Shown here piece after piece: positions 16,691 through 25,907 of a DNA stretch of 64,000 nucleotides. The stretch comes from Bacteroidales bacterium UBA3754 (GTDB lineage Bacteria > Bacteroidota > Bacteroidia > Bacteroidales > UBA1715): assembly GCA_002371705.1 (NCBI GenBank), contig DFGI01000061.1:1-64000 (forward strand), written 5' to 3'. Made by a program: the position numbers and the translations under genes. The notes beneath the pieces are model-generated. The model did not search any database. It was given only the letters and a program-made list of their open reading frames with translations, and was not told where the DNA came from. Each line of letters starts with the position of its first letter. Positions within the stretch are counted from its first letter, which is position 1.

Positions 16691-17830
16691 GTCTTGTAAA
16701 AATTCCAATTTATTTTTTACTGGATTTGCATAGATGCGCAGCAAAATATTTTCCAAATCGCCTTTGCTTTTGGGAATGTTGAGTTTTTCAATTCCGTCCG
16801 CCATGTATTCCAAAAAAGCTTTTTTATCGTCGTCGGTGTAACGGTCGGCGAATTTTTTCTTTTTGGTTACAATGTCGTAAGCAATGAAATTGTATTTCTC
16901 CAGATTGTAGGTTTCGTAGATTCGTTTGTCGATAATTTTTGCCAGCTGCGTGTATTTTTCACTTTTATCGAATGTGTCGCAAAATTCTAATTCTTCGAGA
17001 GTTATAGGTTTTGTGATAGCGAAATTCACGTTTCCTTTTGGGCTCACAATACCTTTCCAGATACTTTCGTAGTCTTCGTTTTTACCTTTTTTATATGTGG
17101 TAAATGACGAAACGAATAATTCCGCAGCTTTTTCGAAGGCGCAGGGTTCATATTCGTAGGAAACAGAAACAGGCGTGATTGCTAATTTCGAAAGATTTTC
17201 AATGAAAGGCTCGTCGCTGCTCATTGAAAACATTTTTAGTACTGCTGGTTCGGTTTTATCGTCGCCGTCTTTGGTGCGACCGCCTCGTTGCGCAATCCAA
17301 ACGGAACGTTTTTTTTCTGTTAGCACGTGGCGGATGTACGACGACACCGTAAAATAGTCGCGGTACAAATCGCGAAGGTTGCCGCTCCGGTTGATTCTGA
17401 ACATACGGTTTATTTTCCCCAAATCAACAGAAATGTTGTTTTTCATCAAATTGCTACCAAACGTGATTTCTGGTTGAATATGTCCGGTTTTGAACAGATA
17501 CAGATTAAGTAGAGCCGCGTCAAGCACAATGTCGCGGTGGTTCGATATGAACAAATACGGACGGTCGTTTGGTAACGTTTCGCCGCCGGTACAGGTGAAT
17601 TTTGTCATTGTGTTTGCAATGACGCGTTTTGTAGCCGTAAAAGTGATTTGTTCTTGAAATTCTTGTACTGTTTTTACTTTCTTGAAAATAGCAACCGCCT
17701 CGTTGAAACTTCTATCAGGAGCAAGTGCCTTAATCAGCCAAGGAAAATAAATGTCGGAAATCACGCGCTGCACGGCAGCAGGAACTTCGTCGTCGTTGTA
17801 TGGTCTGATTTCGTCGAATATATTGTGCAT
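16673..17830 (-). CDS. 1-acyl-glycerol-3-phosphate acyltransferase-like protein
   Basis: 385 residues from ATG 17830 (MHNIFDEIRPYNDDEV); the frame extends upstream but overlaps the preceding gene. The acyltransferase block 1 reads SNHRDIVLDAALL near residue 92, a His-Arg-Asp variant with one extra residue relative to the HX4D consensus; block 3-like VWIAQRGGRTKDGDD follows. This form is familiar from Bacteroidetes PlsC/PlsB-superfamily proteins. It probably transfers an acyl chain to a glycerophospholipid or related acceptor at the inner membrane. It starts 4 nt after the AMP-dependent ligase, so the two are cotranscribed. Confidence 0.82.
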   Translation of the reverse strand: MHNIFDEIRPYNDDEVPAAVQRVISDIYFPWLIKALAPDRSFNEAVAIFKKVKTVQEFQEQITFTATKRVIANTMTKFTCTGGETLPNDRPYLFISNHRDIVLDAALLNLYLFKTGHIQPEITFGSNLMKNNISVDLGKINRMFRINRSGNLRDLYRDYFTVSSYIRHVLTEKKRSVWIAQRGGRTKDGDDKTEPAVLKMFSMSSDEPFIENLSKLAITPVSVSYEYEPCAFEKAAELFVSSFTTYKKGKNEDYESIWKGIVSPKGNVNFAITKPITLEELEFCDTFDKSEKYTQLAKIIDKRIYETYNLEKYNFIAYDIVTKKKKFADRYTDDDKKAFLEYMADGIEKLNIPKSKGDLENILLRIYANPVKNKLEFLQDKKGNQ

Positions 17831-17834
17831 GTTC

Positions 17835-19130
17835 TTAATTTTTTCGGTTATCAAAGAATTTGATTGGCTTTCGTTTTGCCTCTGGATAATTCCGTTTATT
17901 GATTTCGTCAATTGGAAGGAATTGAATATTTGGCGCAATTCTAATGCGGGCGCGGAATCTGTCTTTCAGGTCCTTAATCAGTTCATCGTTGGGTTGTTTG
18001 CAGCCTACCGAAACGGTCACGTCGTCCATTCCTATTTCGTTGGTGTTTGCTTCCACCAAATAATTTTCAACATATTCCACATTGTCGAGCACATCAAAAA
18101 TTGCCGCAGGGTAGAGCGTTGTCCCTTTTACTTTAAGCATTTGGTTTTTGCGTCCTTTCAACGGACTGATACGCATTGTTGTGCGTCCGCAAGAACAGGG
18201 CTCGTAGTGGAAGCAGGCTATGTCGCCTGTGCGGAAACGGAGCAACGGCATACCTTCAACGCCAAGGGTGCATACGGTCAGTTCTCCATATTCGCCTTCT
18301 TTTACGTTGTTGCCGTTTTCGTCGATTATTTCGCAGATAATTAGTTCAGGGTGGTGGTGGCCGCCTTTGCCTGCCCCACATTCACAGAAGGATGTCCCCA
18401 TTTCCGTGGATGCGTAGGTGGAATAGAGTTTAATATCCCATTTATCTTTTATGCGGTTGCCCAACAAATTCAGGTTGAAGTTTTCGTCACGCAAATTTTC
18501 GCCGATGCATATTGCTTTTTTCACGCTGCACGATTTGTAGTCGATGCCGTTTTCTTCGGCAAATTTAATGATGCGAAGAATAAACGATGGCACGCAGATG
18601 ATTGCGTCGGGTTTCAATCGTTTGATTGTTTCCCATTGAAGAGCTGGAATTCCATTTCCCACACGGATTACGGAGCCTCCCATCATTTTTACGCCTTCGA
18701 AATATGCCAAACCTGCCATAAACCGTTTGTCGAGCGTGGTCATTAGCTGATAAACTTCTCCGGGGTGGCCATCGGCACAAGTGAATGAAATAGCTTCGTT
18801 GTAAGCCAGTCGTTTCCAGTCGTTTGCTGTCGCAGCAAATGTTGTTGGTTCGCTGAGCGTACCCGAAGTTGACATATAGTCAACGACTTGTGAACGGTCA
18901 ACGCATAAAAAATCGCTGTTGTGGAGTTGAAGGTCTTCTTTTGTCGTGAATGGAATATGACGAAGGTCTTCCAACGTTTTAATTTTCTGAATGTCAATGT
19001 GCTCTTTGGCAAACATTTGTTTGTAAAATGGTGATTTTGCCTGCAAGTAGAGCAACAAATCCTGCAATTTTTCTTCCTGAAATTTTTTTATAACCGCACG
19101 GGGTTCAAATTCAATAGCTGGTTTGAACAT
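17835..19130 (-). CDS. AMP-dependent ligase, phenylacetate-CoA ligase (PaaK)-like
   Basis: 431 residues from ATG 19130 (MFKPAIEFEPRAV). The adenylation motifs are YMSTSGTLSEPT (P-loop, residues ~82-93), YASTEMGTSFCECG (A5-like), LRFRTGDIACF (A7) and LKGRKNQMLKVKGTTLYP (A8), with a Cys-rich CSCGRT segment. It activates a carboxylic acid, aryl or fatty, as acyl-AMP and then the thioester. Its neighbours are an MMPL-acyltransferase fusion upstream and an acyltransferase downstream, a combination seen in aryl-polyene/flexirubin-type clusters of Bacteroidota. The specific substrate cannot be read from the sequence. Confidence 0.85.
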   Translation of the reverse strand: MFKPAIEFEPRAVIKKFQEEKLQDLLLYLQAKSPFYKQMFAKEHIDIQKIKTLEDLRHIPFTTKEDLQLHNSDFLCVDRSQVVDYMSTSGTLSEPTTFAATANDWKRLAYNEAISFTCADGHPGEVYQLMTTLDKRFMAGLAYFEGVKMMGGSVIRVGNGIPALQWETIKRLKPDAIICVPSFILRIIKFAEENGIDYKSCSVKKAICIGENLRDENFNLNLLGNRIKDKWDIKLYSTYASTEMGTSFCECGAGKGGHHHPELIICEIIDENGNNVKEGEYGELTVCTLGVEGMPLLRFRTGDIACFHYEPCSCGRTTMRISPLKGRKNQMLKVKGTTLYPAAIFDVLDNVEYVENYLVEANTNEIGMDDVTVSVGCKQPNDELIKDLKDRFRARIRIAPNIQFLPIDEINKRNYPEAKRKPIKFFDNRKN

Positions 19131-19289
19131 TATGTCTATTTTTTTGCAAATATAGTATAAAAACTGAATGGAAATTGTGTTGTTTATAAATGGTAACAAG
19201 TACATGTTGTTTCATTACTAAGCATGTACAAATATTTGCTTCCCTTTTTTAAAAAAACATTAATTCCTTCAGTGTCGTCGAACGAATTT

Positions 19290-22200
19290 TTATTTTTTCG
19301 TCACTTCGTATTGCAAATTTTTCGGAACCGATGTGCAATTTTTTGCAATGGCAATATTGTTTTCGTCGCTGTCGGTGGCAATTATCTGAAGATTTTTCTT
19401 CACCAAAGCGGCAAGCAGTGCGAATTCTCCTTGTCCGCAATTTTCAATAGTGTAGGTTCCTTCGTCAGGCAAGTCCGCTATTTGGGAGGCAAGGTTTTTA
19501 TCTTTTAAGACTTTGCGTGCGTGTTGTTCAATTTGTCGGCTTTTGTAAATGTAGTTGTGCAAGACTAAATCATTGTAATAGTCAGCAGTCTCAACTTCTT
19601 GTGCGAGTTTCGCATATTCTTGTTCGTAGAAATGACGAACAAGTTTCGCTGTTTCTCTGCATTCTTTTCCCGCACAAAATGTTTCGTTGTCGGGTGTTAT
19701 TCTATTGAAAATCTTTACGGTAGCTTTGCCTTTTCGGAGCAAAAATTCTGTCTTTGGAAAGAAATGCCCAATGCCGTGAATCATTGTCGGGATAATGTCA
19801 ACATTGAGCTGTTGGGCAAGATAGAATGCTCCTTTGTGGAAGCGAAGAATGTCGCAGTTTTCGGAACGAGTTCCTTCGGGAAAAACTAAGATGGAATATC
19901 CTTTTGCGACGACTTCACGAAGTTGTTCTATATTGTCTTCTATACCGTCTTCCACGGGATAAAAATCGGCATAGCGAATAATCCAGCCATAGAACGGACA
20001 ACGCCAAACCCAGTGGTTCGTAAGACAGATTATTTTGGGATTCAAGAGCAATAAATACATTAAATCCAAATGTGACTGATGGTTGGCAATGATGATTCCC
20101 GGCTTCTCAAACGTTTCGTTTTCCGTGTTTTGCAGTTCAAAATCAATGTTCGGAATGATTTTTACGAGAAATCTAAATATGCCACACAACCGTTTGTGGT
20201 ACCAAAGCTTATGTTTATCAGTTTTTCCTAACAATGTCAAACTTACAAATCCCGCCAACGTGAGGTAAATACTACCGATTAAAAATCCTATGAACGAAAT
20301 GATTGTAATTCCAAGATTCTTCATAGTGATTGGCATCAAACGATTTTTGCCATTCTTTTGCGTAAGCCAGCGATAGAGCAACGGTGGGAACATGTACGCC
20401 ATCAGCACAACGGAAAACATTCCCACAATGGTGACTTCGCCCAACGAACGCATTGCGGGGTGCTGGGATATTATTAGCGAGCCAATGCCGATAAACATTA
20501 TGGTTGCCGACAGCCAAACGGAATTTTTGTACGAAGCAAGCATTTTTTTCTTGTAGGTGTATTCGTACATCATTCCTTCGGTTACGAAAATGGTGTAATC
20601 GTCGCCTTGTCCAAAAATAAACGTTGCAAGAATAATATTCACAATGTTGAATCTCATATCGAAGATTCCCATCAACCCCAAAATCCAAATCCAACCGACG
20701 GTTAATGGAATAAAGGCAATGATGCTCAATTCCAGCCGTCCGAATGAAAATGTGAGAAATAAGAATACAATCAAACCACAGATGTACAGCACATAGTCGA
20801 AATCGTCGGAAAGGGCGTCAACCATTTGGGTTATGAGCGACGTGTTGTCAAATGTGAAGACATGCTGTTGAATCTCGTTCAATTTCGATTCTGCACGGTT
20901 TTTGTCGCTATTCGTTTCTATGATATTGTAAATCAGTACTCTGCCATTTTCGTTTGATATAAAATTATTCCCGATAGCGTGTAAGATAGGAGCGAAGTGG
21001 TCAGTATTCTGAACTGTGAAATCGTGGGAAAGAATCGCTATAAAATTATCAAACGCATTTTTATTAAAACCATTGGCGGTTCTTGCTTTTTCAAGATTCT
21101 CAATAATTGTTTCTTTATGTTTACTCATAAATGAATTCCATTTTGCAAGTCGCTCTTTTTGAAACTTTTGTGATGGAATTAGTTGACCGATACCCGACAC
21201 GTTTGCTATCACATTTTCTTGTTTGAGCGAATCAATAACGGGTAGTGATTGTTCGTAGTTTTGCAGGGCTTCTTCCATTGTAGTTCCTTCGGCAACGCAG
21301 TAGAACGAAGGTTTTCCACTTTGTGTCTGTTCGTTGATTTTGGCAAATTTCTCTTTTTGCGATTCCGTCATATAATTTATGGCATGCAAATCGGTCTCAA
21401 ACGATGTTCGTTTGCTCATAAAGAACAACGGAATTGTGAGAAGAATGATGGTAACGACAACGAACGTGTTTTTGTCAAGATTGTAAGACGCTATTTTGTT
21501 GAAAGTCAAGTTTGTACTCAATCGATCCTGATTCGCAAAGAGTTTTTTCTTGAACAAGTGTGGCAGAAAAATAAGCACGAATAAAATTGTTCCGATAAGC
21601 AGGAAAGACGCAAACAATCCAAGGTCTTTCATTGCGTTGGAATGAATGAAAATAAGACTGAGAAATGCGCCCACAGTCGTAACGTTTCCCGTAACGAGCG
21701 GGTCGATTATGTCACGAATCGTTTGTTCCTTGCTGTATCCTTGTTGATAATGAGCCAGAAAGTGCAATGGATAGTTGGTCGCAATACCCACAATGATGGA
21801 ACCGATTCCGATTGCGATAATGGAAACCGAATCTTTGAAAATTGACAAGAAGGCCATACCAAACAATCCACCAAAAACGAGAGAAAACAGTATGATAATC
21901 AATGCTCTCACGTCTCGGAAAAAGTACAAAAGCACGAAAAGAATTAAAGTTAAGGCGATTGCTGTGGAAACAAAACTATCTTTTTTGATTTGTTGTGCGT
22001 TACCAATTGAAATAATCGAAGCTCCAATGCAATCTACTTGAATATCAGGCATTTCTCGCATAGTTTCCGCCATAGCAGAATCAATGTTGGCAATGAGTTT
22101 TGCATTTTCTTGTGTCTCGCTGACGGGCAATTTTGAATTGACGGCGATGATTGCTTCTTTTCCAGATTTGTCGAATATGTAACCGTCGATTATCTCGTAA

Positions 22201-22778
22201 TTCGCGTTGGAATTTGATTGTTTGAGCATTGCTAACGGGCGAGAAGCAAAATGGAGCGGGTCGAGTGTAATAAAATCTTTTGCAAAACCGCCCATAGGAG
22301 AAAGAATTATTTGCTTGTTGCCATATATTTTTGTGTGTATGGAATCGTATGATAGTGAACGTTCTATCTGTTGGTAATCTTCGTCGGTCAGATAGTATGG
22401 CATATTTTGAATGACAAATTGACCAAGGTTCGTAATTTCTTGTTGGTCAATCATATAAAGTATGTTTTGTATTCGTTTGGCAGAATCTTTTTCTTGCAGT
22501 TTTTCAACAAAAGCGTCAACTGCGTCCATTATGGCGTATTCATCGGCTGTTTCCGATGCAACCGAAACCATCAGTTTATTGGAGCCGCCAATGTGTTGCG
22601 AAGCGTACTGAATACGCTCATTCTCTTCGCTTTGTGGCAAAAAAGAACTAATGTCTTCGATGAACGAGATGCGTAAAATGGCACATACACATAGTGTAAT
22701 AATTCCAACAAGCAAGCACCGAAGCAAAATGGAGTGCTTGTCAAAAAAGTCGTATATGCGAAGTAACAGATTTGTCAT
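19290..22778 (-). CDS. MMPL-family transporter fused to a PlsC acyltransferase and a partial Rossmann tail
   Basis: 1162 residues from ATG 22778. Residues 1 to about 830 form an RND/MMPL exporter: two sets of transmembrane helices flanking two large extracytoplasmic loops, with GQGDDYTIFVTEG and GIGSIIVGIATNYP in the helices. A PlsC-like domain begins near 890 (IIANHQSHLDLMYLL, an intact HX4D) with VFPEGTRSEN. The C-terminal ~50 residues (ENCGQGEFALLAALV, ATDSDENN) look like the first half of a SAM-methyltransferase fold and then stop. Proteins of this three-part design are annotated in Bacteroidota as trifunctional MMPL/acyltransferase/methyltransferase. The short tail seems natural, because no continuing frame is found downstream. 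Probable role: acylation and export of a lipid or polyene. Confidence 0.88.
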   Translation of the reverse strand: MTNLLLRIYDFFDKHSILLRCLLVGIITLCVCAILRISFIEDISSFLPQSEENERIQYASQHIGGSNKLMVSVASETADEYAIMDAVDAFVEKLQEKDSAKRIQNILYMIDQQEITNLGQFVIQNMPYYLTDEDYQQIERSLSYDSIHTKIYGNKQIILSPMGGFAKDFITLDPLHFASRPLAMLKQSNSNANYEIIDGYIFDKSGKEAIIAVNSKLPVSETQENAKLIANIDSAMAETMREMPDIQVDCIGASIISIGNAQQIKKDSFVSTAIALTLILFVLLYFFRDVRALIIILFSLVFGGLFGMAFLSIFKDSVSIIAIGIGSIIVGIATNYPLHFLAHYQQGYSKEQTIRDIIDPLVTGNVTTVGAFLSLIFIHSNAMKDLGLFASFLLIGTILFVLIFLPHLFKKKLFANQDRLSTNLTFNKIASYNLDKNTFVVVTIILLTIPLFFMSKRTSFETDLHAINYMTESQKEKFAKINEQTQSGKPSFYCVAEGTTMEEALQNYEQSLPVIDSLKQENVIANVSGIGQLIPSQKFQKERLAKWNSFMSKHKETIIENLEKARTANGFNKNAFDNFIAILSHDFTVQNTDHFAPILHAIGNNFISNENGRVLIYNIIETNSDKNRAESKLNEIQQHVFTFDNTSLITQMVDALSDDFDYVLYICGLIVFLFLTFSFGRLELSIIAFIPLTVGWIWILGLMGIFDMRFNIVNIILATFIFGQGDDYTIFVTEGMMYEYTYKKKMLASYKNSVWLSATIMFIGIGSLIISQHPAMRSLGEVTIVGMFSVVLMAYMFPPLLYRWLTQKNGKNRLMPITMKNLGITIISFIGFLIGSIYLTLAGFVSLTLLGKTDKHKLWYHKRLCGIFRFLVKIIPNIDFELQNTENETFEKPGIIIANHQSHLDLMYLLLLNPKIICLTNHWVWRCPFYGWIIRYADFYPVEDGIEDNIEQLREVVAKGYSILVFPEGTRSENCDILRFHKGAFYLAQQLNVDIIPTMIHGIGHFFPKTEFLLRKGKATVKIFNRITPDNETFCAGKECRETAKLVRHFYEQEYAKLAQEVETADYYNDLVLHNYIYKSRQIEQHARKVLKDKNLASQIADLPDEGTYTIENCGQGEFALLAALVKKNLQIIATDSDENNIAIAKNCTSVPKNLQYEVTKK

Positions 22779-22810
22779 CGTGGCAAATGTACGCAAAAGG
22801 CTGTAATTCG

Positions 22811-23704
22811 TCAGTTCGTGCGAAGTTTTTTTATGAGTAAAATAACAAAACCAGTGAGTATGAGTAAACTTGCTATTCCCAACAATGGTTTGTTGTCGGT
22901 TGTTCCAATTGTGTCAAGCACAGTGGAAAGGTCCGATTTCGATGCGGCGCACACCACCAATGCATTGTGAAAAAAATGTGCAAGCATCGGAATTACAATT
23001 TTTCTGGAATATAGATATACGTATCCCAAAAAAACGCCTAATGCAAATCGAGGTACTAAATTGAATATATCACCATGTAAAATACTGAAAATCAATGCGG
23101 TTGAGACTATGGCAATATGTGCGTTACGAAATACGGATATTGCAATAGTTTGCAGGAATCCACGGAAAAACAATTCTTCGCAGACGGCAGGGATGAGTGC
23201 CATACATACAATGTTGGTAAGAAGCATATCTGACGAAACTAAATTTTCGGTGAACGCTTCCTTTTTCAGGAAGTTGAGCCATTGTGTGGAATCTTCACCA
23301 ATGATAGCCAGCAAACTTTGTGTGTTGATTTCCGATAAAAGGTTTACTCCTGGTATGTTTGTGATTGCCAGTAATATAAGTATTATAATCAATGTTGAAG
23401 TTTGTATTTGTTGCTGTGTGTTTTTATGAAGAATCTCGCTTGGATTTCTGTAGAGGGCTGTGAGTAGAATTAGGGATGGAACAAGAAAAATGCATATTGT
23501 TTCAGCAGAAAGTATATATAAAACACACCAACGTTCGTCGTTGTTTAAAGTATTGTGGGATAGGAAATTAAGTCCGTTCAATCCATTGCTTGTTGGCGCA
23601 ATGGCGTAAAAAACAGCAAAAAGCAAAAAGGATATTGTTGTTGCGATAATGCAACCGCACAATATCCTTATGGTAATTGACTGTTGGAAAAATTTGTCGA
23701 ACAC
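22811..23704 (-). CDS. CPBP-family intramembrane glutamic endopeptidase
   Basis: 297 residues, a polytopic membrane protein with about eight helices. The Abi/CPBP (Rce1-like) motifs are all present: EELFFRGFLQT (EExxxR), LHGDIFNLVPRFALGVFLGY (His), and AHFFHNALV (His-Asn). It cleaves within or near the membrane; the substrate is unknown. The start is a GTG whose G is shared with the argF stop codon (TAGTG), so translation is coupled to argF. The MMPL gene begins about 30 nt downstream. Confidence 0.88.
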   Translation of the reverse strand: MFDKFFQQSITIRILCGCIIATTISFLLFAVFYAIAPTSNGLNGLNFLSHNTLNNDERWCVLYILSAETICIFLVPSLILLTALYRNPSEILHKNTQQQIQTSTLIIILILLAITNIPGVNLLSEINTQSLLAIIGEDSTQWLNFLKKEAFTENLVSSDMLLTNIVCMALIPAVCEELFFRGFLQTIAISVFRNAHIAIVSTALIFSILHGDIFNLVPRFALGVFLGYVYLYSRKIVIPMLAHFFHNALVVCAASKSDLSTVLDTIGTTDNKPLLGIASLLILTGFVILLIKKLRTN

Positions 23705-24702
23705 TATTCTCCCAATGTAGCGACCATCACAGCTTTAATCGTGTGCATACGGTTTTCTGCTTCGTCGAAAACGATTGATGCTGGTGATTCAAACACTTCT
23801 TCGGTAACTTCCACGCCATCGAGGTCAAATTGTTCGAACACATCGCGTCCCACTTGTGTTTCAAGATTGTGGTAGGCTGGAAGGCAGTGCATGAACTTGC
23901 AGTTTGGATTTCCTGTCAAAAGCATAACTTCTTCGTTTATTTGATAAGGCTTCAACAACGCGATACGTTCTTCCCAAACTTCTTTTGGCTCACCCATCGA
24001 AACCCATACATCAGTGTAAAGGAAGTCGCAATTTTTCACGCCTTCGGTCACATTGTCGGTTATGGTGATGGTAGCGCCTGTTTGTTTTGCTATTTCCTGA
24101 CATGTTTGAATCAGTTCCTGACTTGGTTGCAGGGCTTTTGGAGCGACAATCCGTACGTCCATGCCCATTTTTGCGCCACCAACCAATAATGAATTACCCA
24201 TATTGAAGCGAGCATCGCCGAGATATGCGTAGCTGATTTTGTTCAATGGTTTTGTGCTATGTTCCTCCATGGTAAGGAAATCCGCCAAAATTTGTGTCGG
24301 GTGGAATTCGTTGGTCAAACCGTTCCATACTGGCACGCCAGAATAAGCAGCCAATTCTTCCACAATTGATTGACCAAATCCACGGTATTCAATGCCGTCG
24401 AACATTCTTCCAAGCACGCGGGCTGTGTCTTTCATAGATTCCTTTACGCCGATTTGCGAACCAGTTGGTCCCAAATATGTTGTGTGTGCGCCTTGGTCGG
24501 CGGCGGCAACTTCAAAGGAGCAACGGGTACGCGTTGATGTTTTTTCAAAAATCAACGCTATGTTTTTACCTTTCATTGTCTGTTTTTCACAACCGTTTTT
24601 TTTGTCGGCTTTTAATTTCTTTGCCAAATCAAGAAAGTAACGGATTTCTTCTGGAGTGAAGTCTAAAAGTTTCAGAAAACTTTTTCCCTTTAATGAGTTC
24701 AT
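23704..24702 (-). CDS. argF: Ornithine carbamoyltransferase
   Basis: 332 residues from ATG 24702 (MNSLKGKSFLKL). The carbamoyl-phosphate site STRTR is at residues 56-60. Other signatures are SMKDTARVLGRMFDGIEYRGF, HPTQILADF and the ornithine/Zn-type HCLPAYHN. The GRMFDGIEYRG form is that of true ornithine transcarbamylases rather than the N-succinyl/N-acetyl-ornithine enzymes known from some Bacteroides. It makes citrulline from ornithine and carbamoyl phosphate. No other arginine gene is adjacent. It shares one base with the CPBP gene; a terminator separates it from mdh. Confidence 0.95.
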   Translation of the reverse strand: MNSLKGKSFLKLLDFTPEEIRYFLDLAKKLKADKKNGCEKQTMKGKNIALIFEKTSTRTRCSFEVAAADQGAHTTYLGPTGSQIGVKESMKDTARVLGRMFDGIEYRGFGQSIVEELAAYSGVPVWNGLTNEFHPTQILADFLTMEEHSTKPLNKISYAYLGDARFNMGNSLLVGGAKMGMDVRIVAPKALQPSQELIQTCQEIAKQTGATITITDNVTEGVKNCDFLYTDVWVSMGEPKEVWEERIALLKPYQINEEVMLLTGNPNCKFMHCLPAYHNLETQVGRDVFEQFDLDGVEVTEEVFESPASIVFDEAENRMHTIKAVMVATLGE

Positions 24703-24750
24703 TGTATTTGTTTTTTGCAAAAATAAAAAGATTCGGAATTTTACCAAATA

Positions 24751-24783
24751 AAAAAGGCGGAACGCTTTCCGCATCCCGCCTTT
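24751..24783 (-). terminator. mdh rho-independent terminator
   Basis: AAAGGCGG/CCGCCTTT enclose an inner GGAAAGCG-rich loop and are followed on the minus strand by TTTTTATTTGG. The hairpin lies 20 nt after the mdh stop codon and before argF. Confidence 0.8.
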
Positions 24784-24802
24784 GTAACGCAATTTGGTGA
24801 TA

Positions 24803-25741
24803 TTAAACCAATTTCAATTCTTTTAGAGTTGCAACATTGCCTTTCACTGATTTCGCACTTGCGGCGAATTTTTCTTTTTCTTCAGCGTTAAGGTCAAGTT
24901 CAACGATTTTTTCGATACCGTTCTTGCCAAGAATTACAGGAACACCGATGCAAAGATCTGATTCACCATATTCGCCTTCAAGAAGAACAGAGCAAGGAAT
25001 CATTTTCTTTTGGTCGTGAAGAATAGATTCAACAACGTATGCACCTGCAGCACCTGGAGCGTACCAAGCCGATGTTCCAAGCAAGCCAGTCAATGTAGCA
25101 CCGCCAACCATAGTAGATTTCACAACTTCTTCGATTTTTTCAGCAGAAAGGAAGTTTGAAACTGGCATACCTTTATATGTAGCAAAACGAGCCATAGGAA
25201 TCATAGTTGTGTCGCCGTGGCCACCGATTACGAAACCTTCAACTTCGCCAGCGTTGCAACCAATTGCCTGTGCCAAGAAATATTTGAAACGAGAACTGTC
25301 AAGAGCACCACCCATACCAATTACTCTGTTCTTTGGCAAGCCAAGAGATTTCAAAGTCAAGTATGTCATTGTGTCCATTGGATTTGAAATACAAACGATG
25401 ATAGTGTTTGGCGAGTATTTCAAAATGTTTTGAGCAACACCTTTTACAATGCCAGCATTTACACCAAGCAATTCTTCACGAGTCATTCCAGGTTTACGTG
25501 GAATACCCGAAGTGATGACAACAACGTCGGAATTAGCCGTTTTCGAATAGTCGTTTGTGCAACCAATAATGCGAGTGTCAATTCCAAGCAATTGAACCGT
25601 CTGCATCATATCCATAGCCTTACCTTCCGAAACGCCTTCCTTGATGTCAAGCATTACAACTTCGTCTGCGATTTCCTTAAATGCAAGAACGTTGGCACAA
25701 GTGGCTCCAACATTTCCCGCTCCAACAACAGTTACTTTCAT
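24803..25741 (-). CDS. mdh: Malate dehydrogenase (LDH-like, NAD-dependent)
   Basis: 312 residues. The Rossmann motif VVGAGNVGAT opens the protein; Arg82 in SGIPRKPGMTR is the malate/oxaloacetate specificity residue (lactate dehydrogenases carry Gln there). The catalytic His lies in IGGHGDTTMIP and the substrate Arg in LDSSRFKYFLA. It interconverts malate and oxaloacetate in the cytoplasm, probably in the reductive branch to succinate and propionate typical of Bacteroidales. It is transcribed alone from a TATATTTG box at 25805-25812, divergently from the small ORF/TonB receptor pair. Confidence 0.96.
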   Translation of the reverse strand: MKVTVVGAGNVGATCANVLAFKEIADEVVMLDIKEGVSEGKAMDMMQTVQLLGIDTRIIGCTNDYSKTANSDVVVITSGIPRKPGMTREELLGVNAGIVKGVAQNILKYSPNTIIVCISNPMDTMTYLTLKSLGLPKNRVIGMGGALDSSRFKYFLAQAIGCNAGEVEGFVIGGHGDTTMIPMARFATYKGMPVSNFLSAEKIEEVVKSTMVGGATLTGLLGTSAWYAPGAAGAYVVESILHDQKKMIPCSVLLEGEYGESDLCIGVPVILGKNGIEKIVELDLNAEEKEKFAASAKSVKGNVATLKELKLV

Positions 25742-25804
25742 ATTTTTTTATTTAAGAGTTTATCAATAAATTTTGCAGTCTTTTTGGATTTTCAACTGCA
25801 CTTG

Positions 25805-25812
25805 CAAATATA
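25805..25812 (-). promoter_or_regulatory. -7 box of mdh
   Basis: TATATTTG on the minus strand, about 64 nt upstream of the ATG, exactly fits TAnnTTTG. No clear -33 TTTG is found at the usual spacing. Confidence 0.55.
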
Positions 25813-25881
25813 TAAATTTTTACAATAGGTTATCTTCTTTTGGAAAATTAATATTTGGAGAAGCAATCTTTCAAAAAAATG

Positions 25882-25889
25882 TATATTTG
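25882..25889 (+). promoter_or_regulatory. -7 box of the small ORF/TonB receptor pair
   Basis: TATATTTG 18 nt before the GTG start at 25908. A TTTG at 25854-25857 lies 24 nt upstream, slightly farther than usual for a -33 element. Confidence 0.55.
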
Positions 25890-25907
25890 CGGCACAAATG
25901 AAGCAAA

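Noticed and set aside
19290..19440. Frameshift or truncation of the MMPL fusion's methyltransferase tail
   Set aside because: No continuing methyltransferase frame is found in the 160 bp downstream, and the short tail resembles the ends of other Bacteroidota versions as I remember them.
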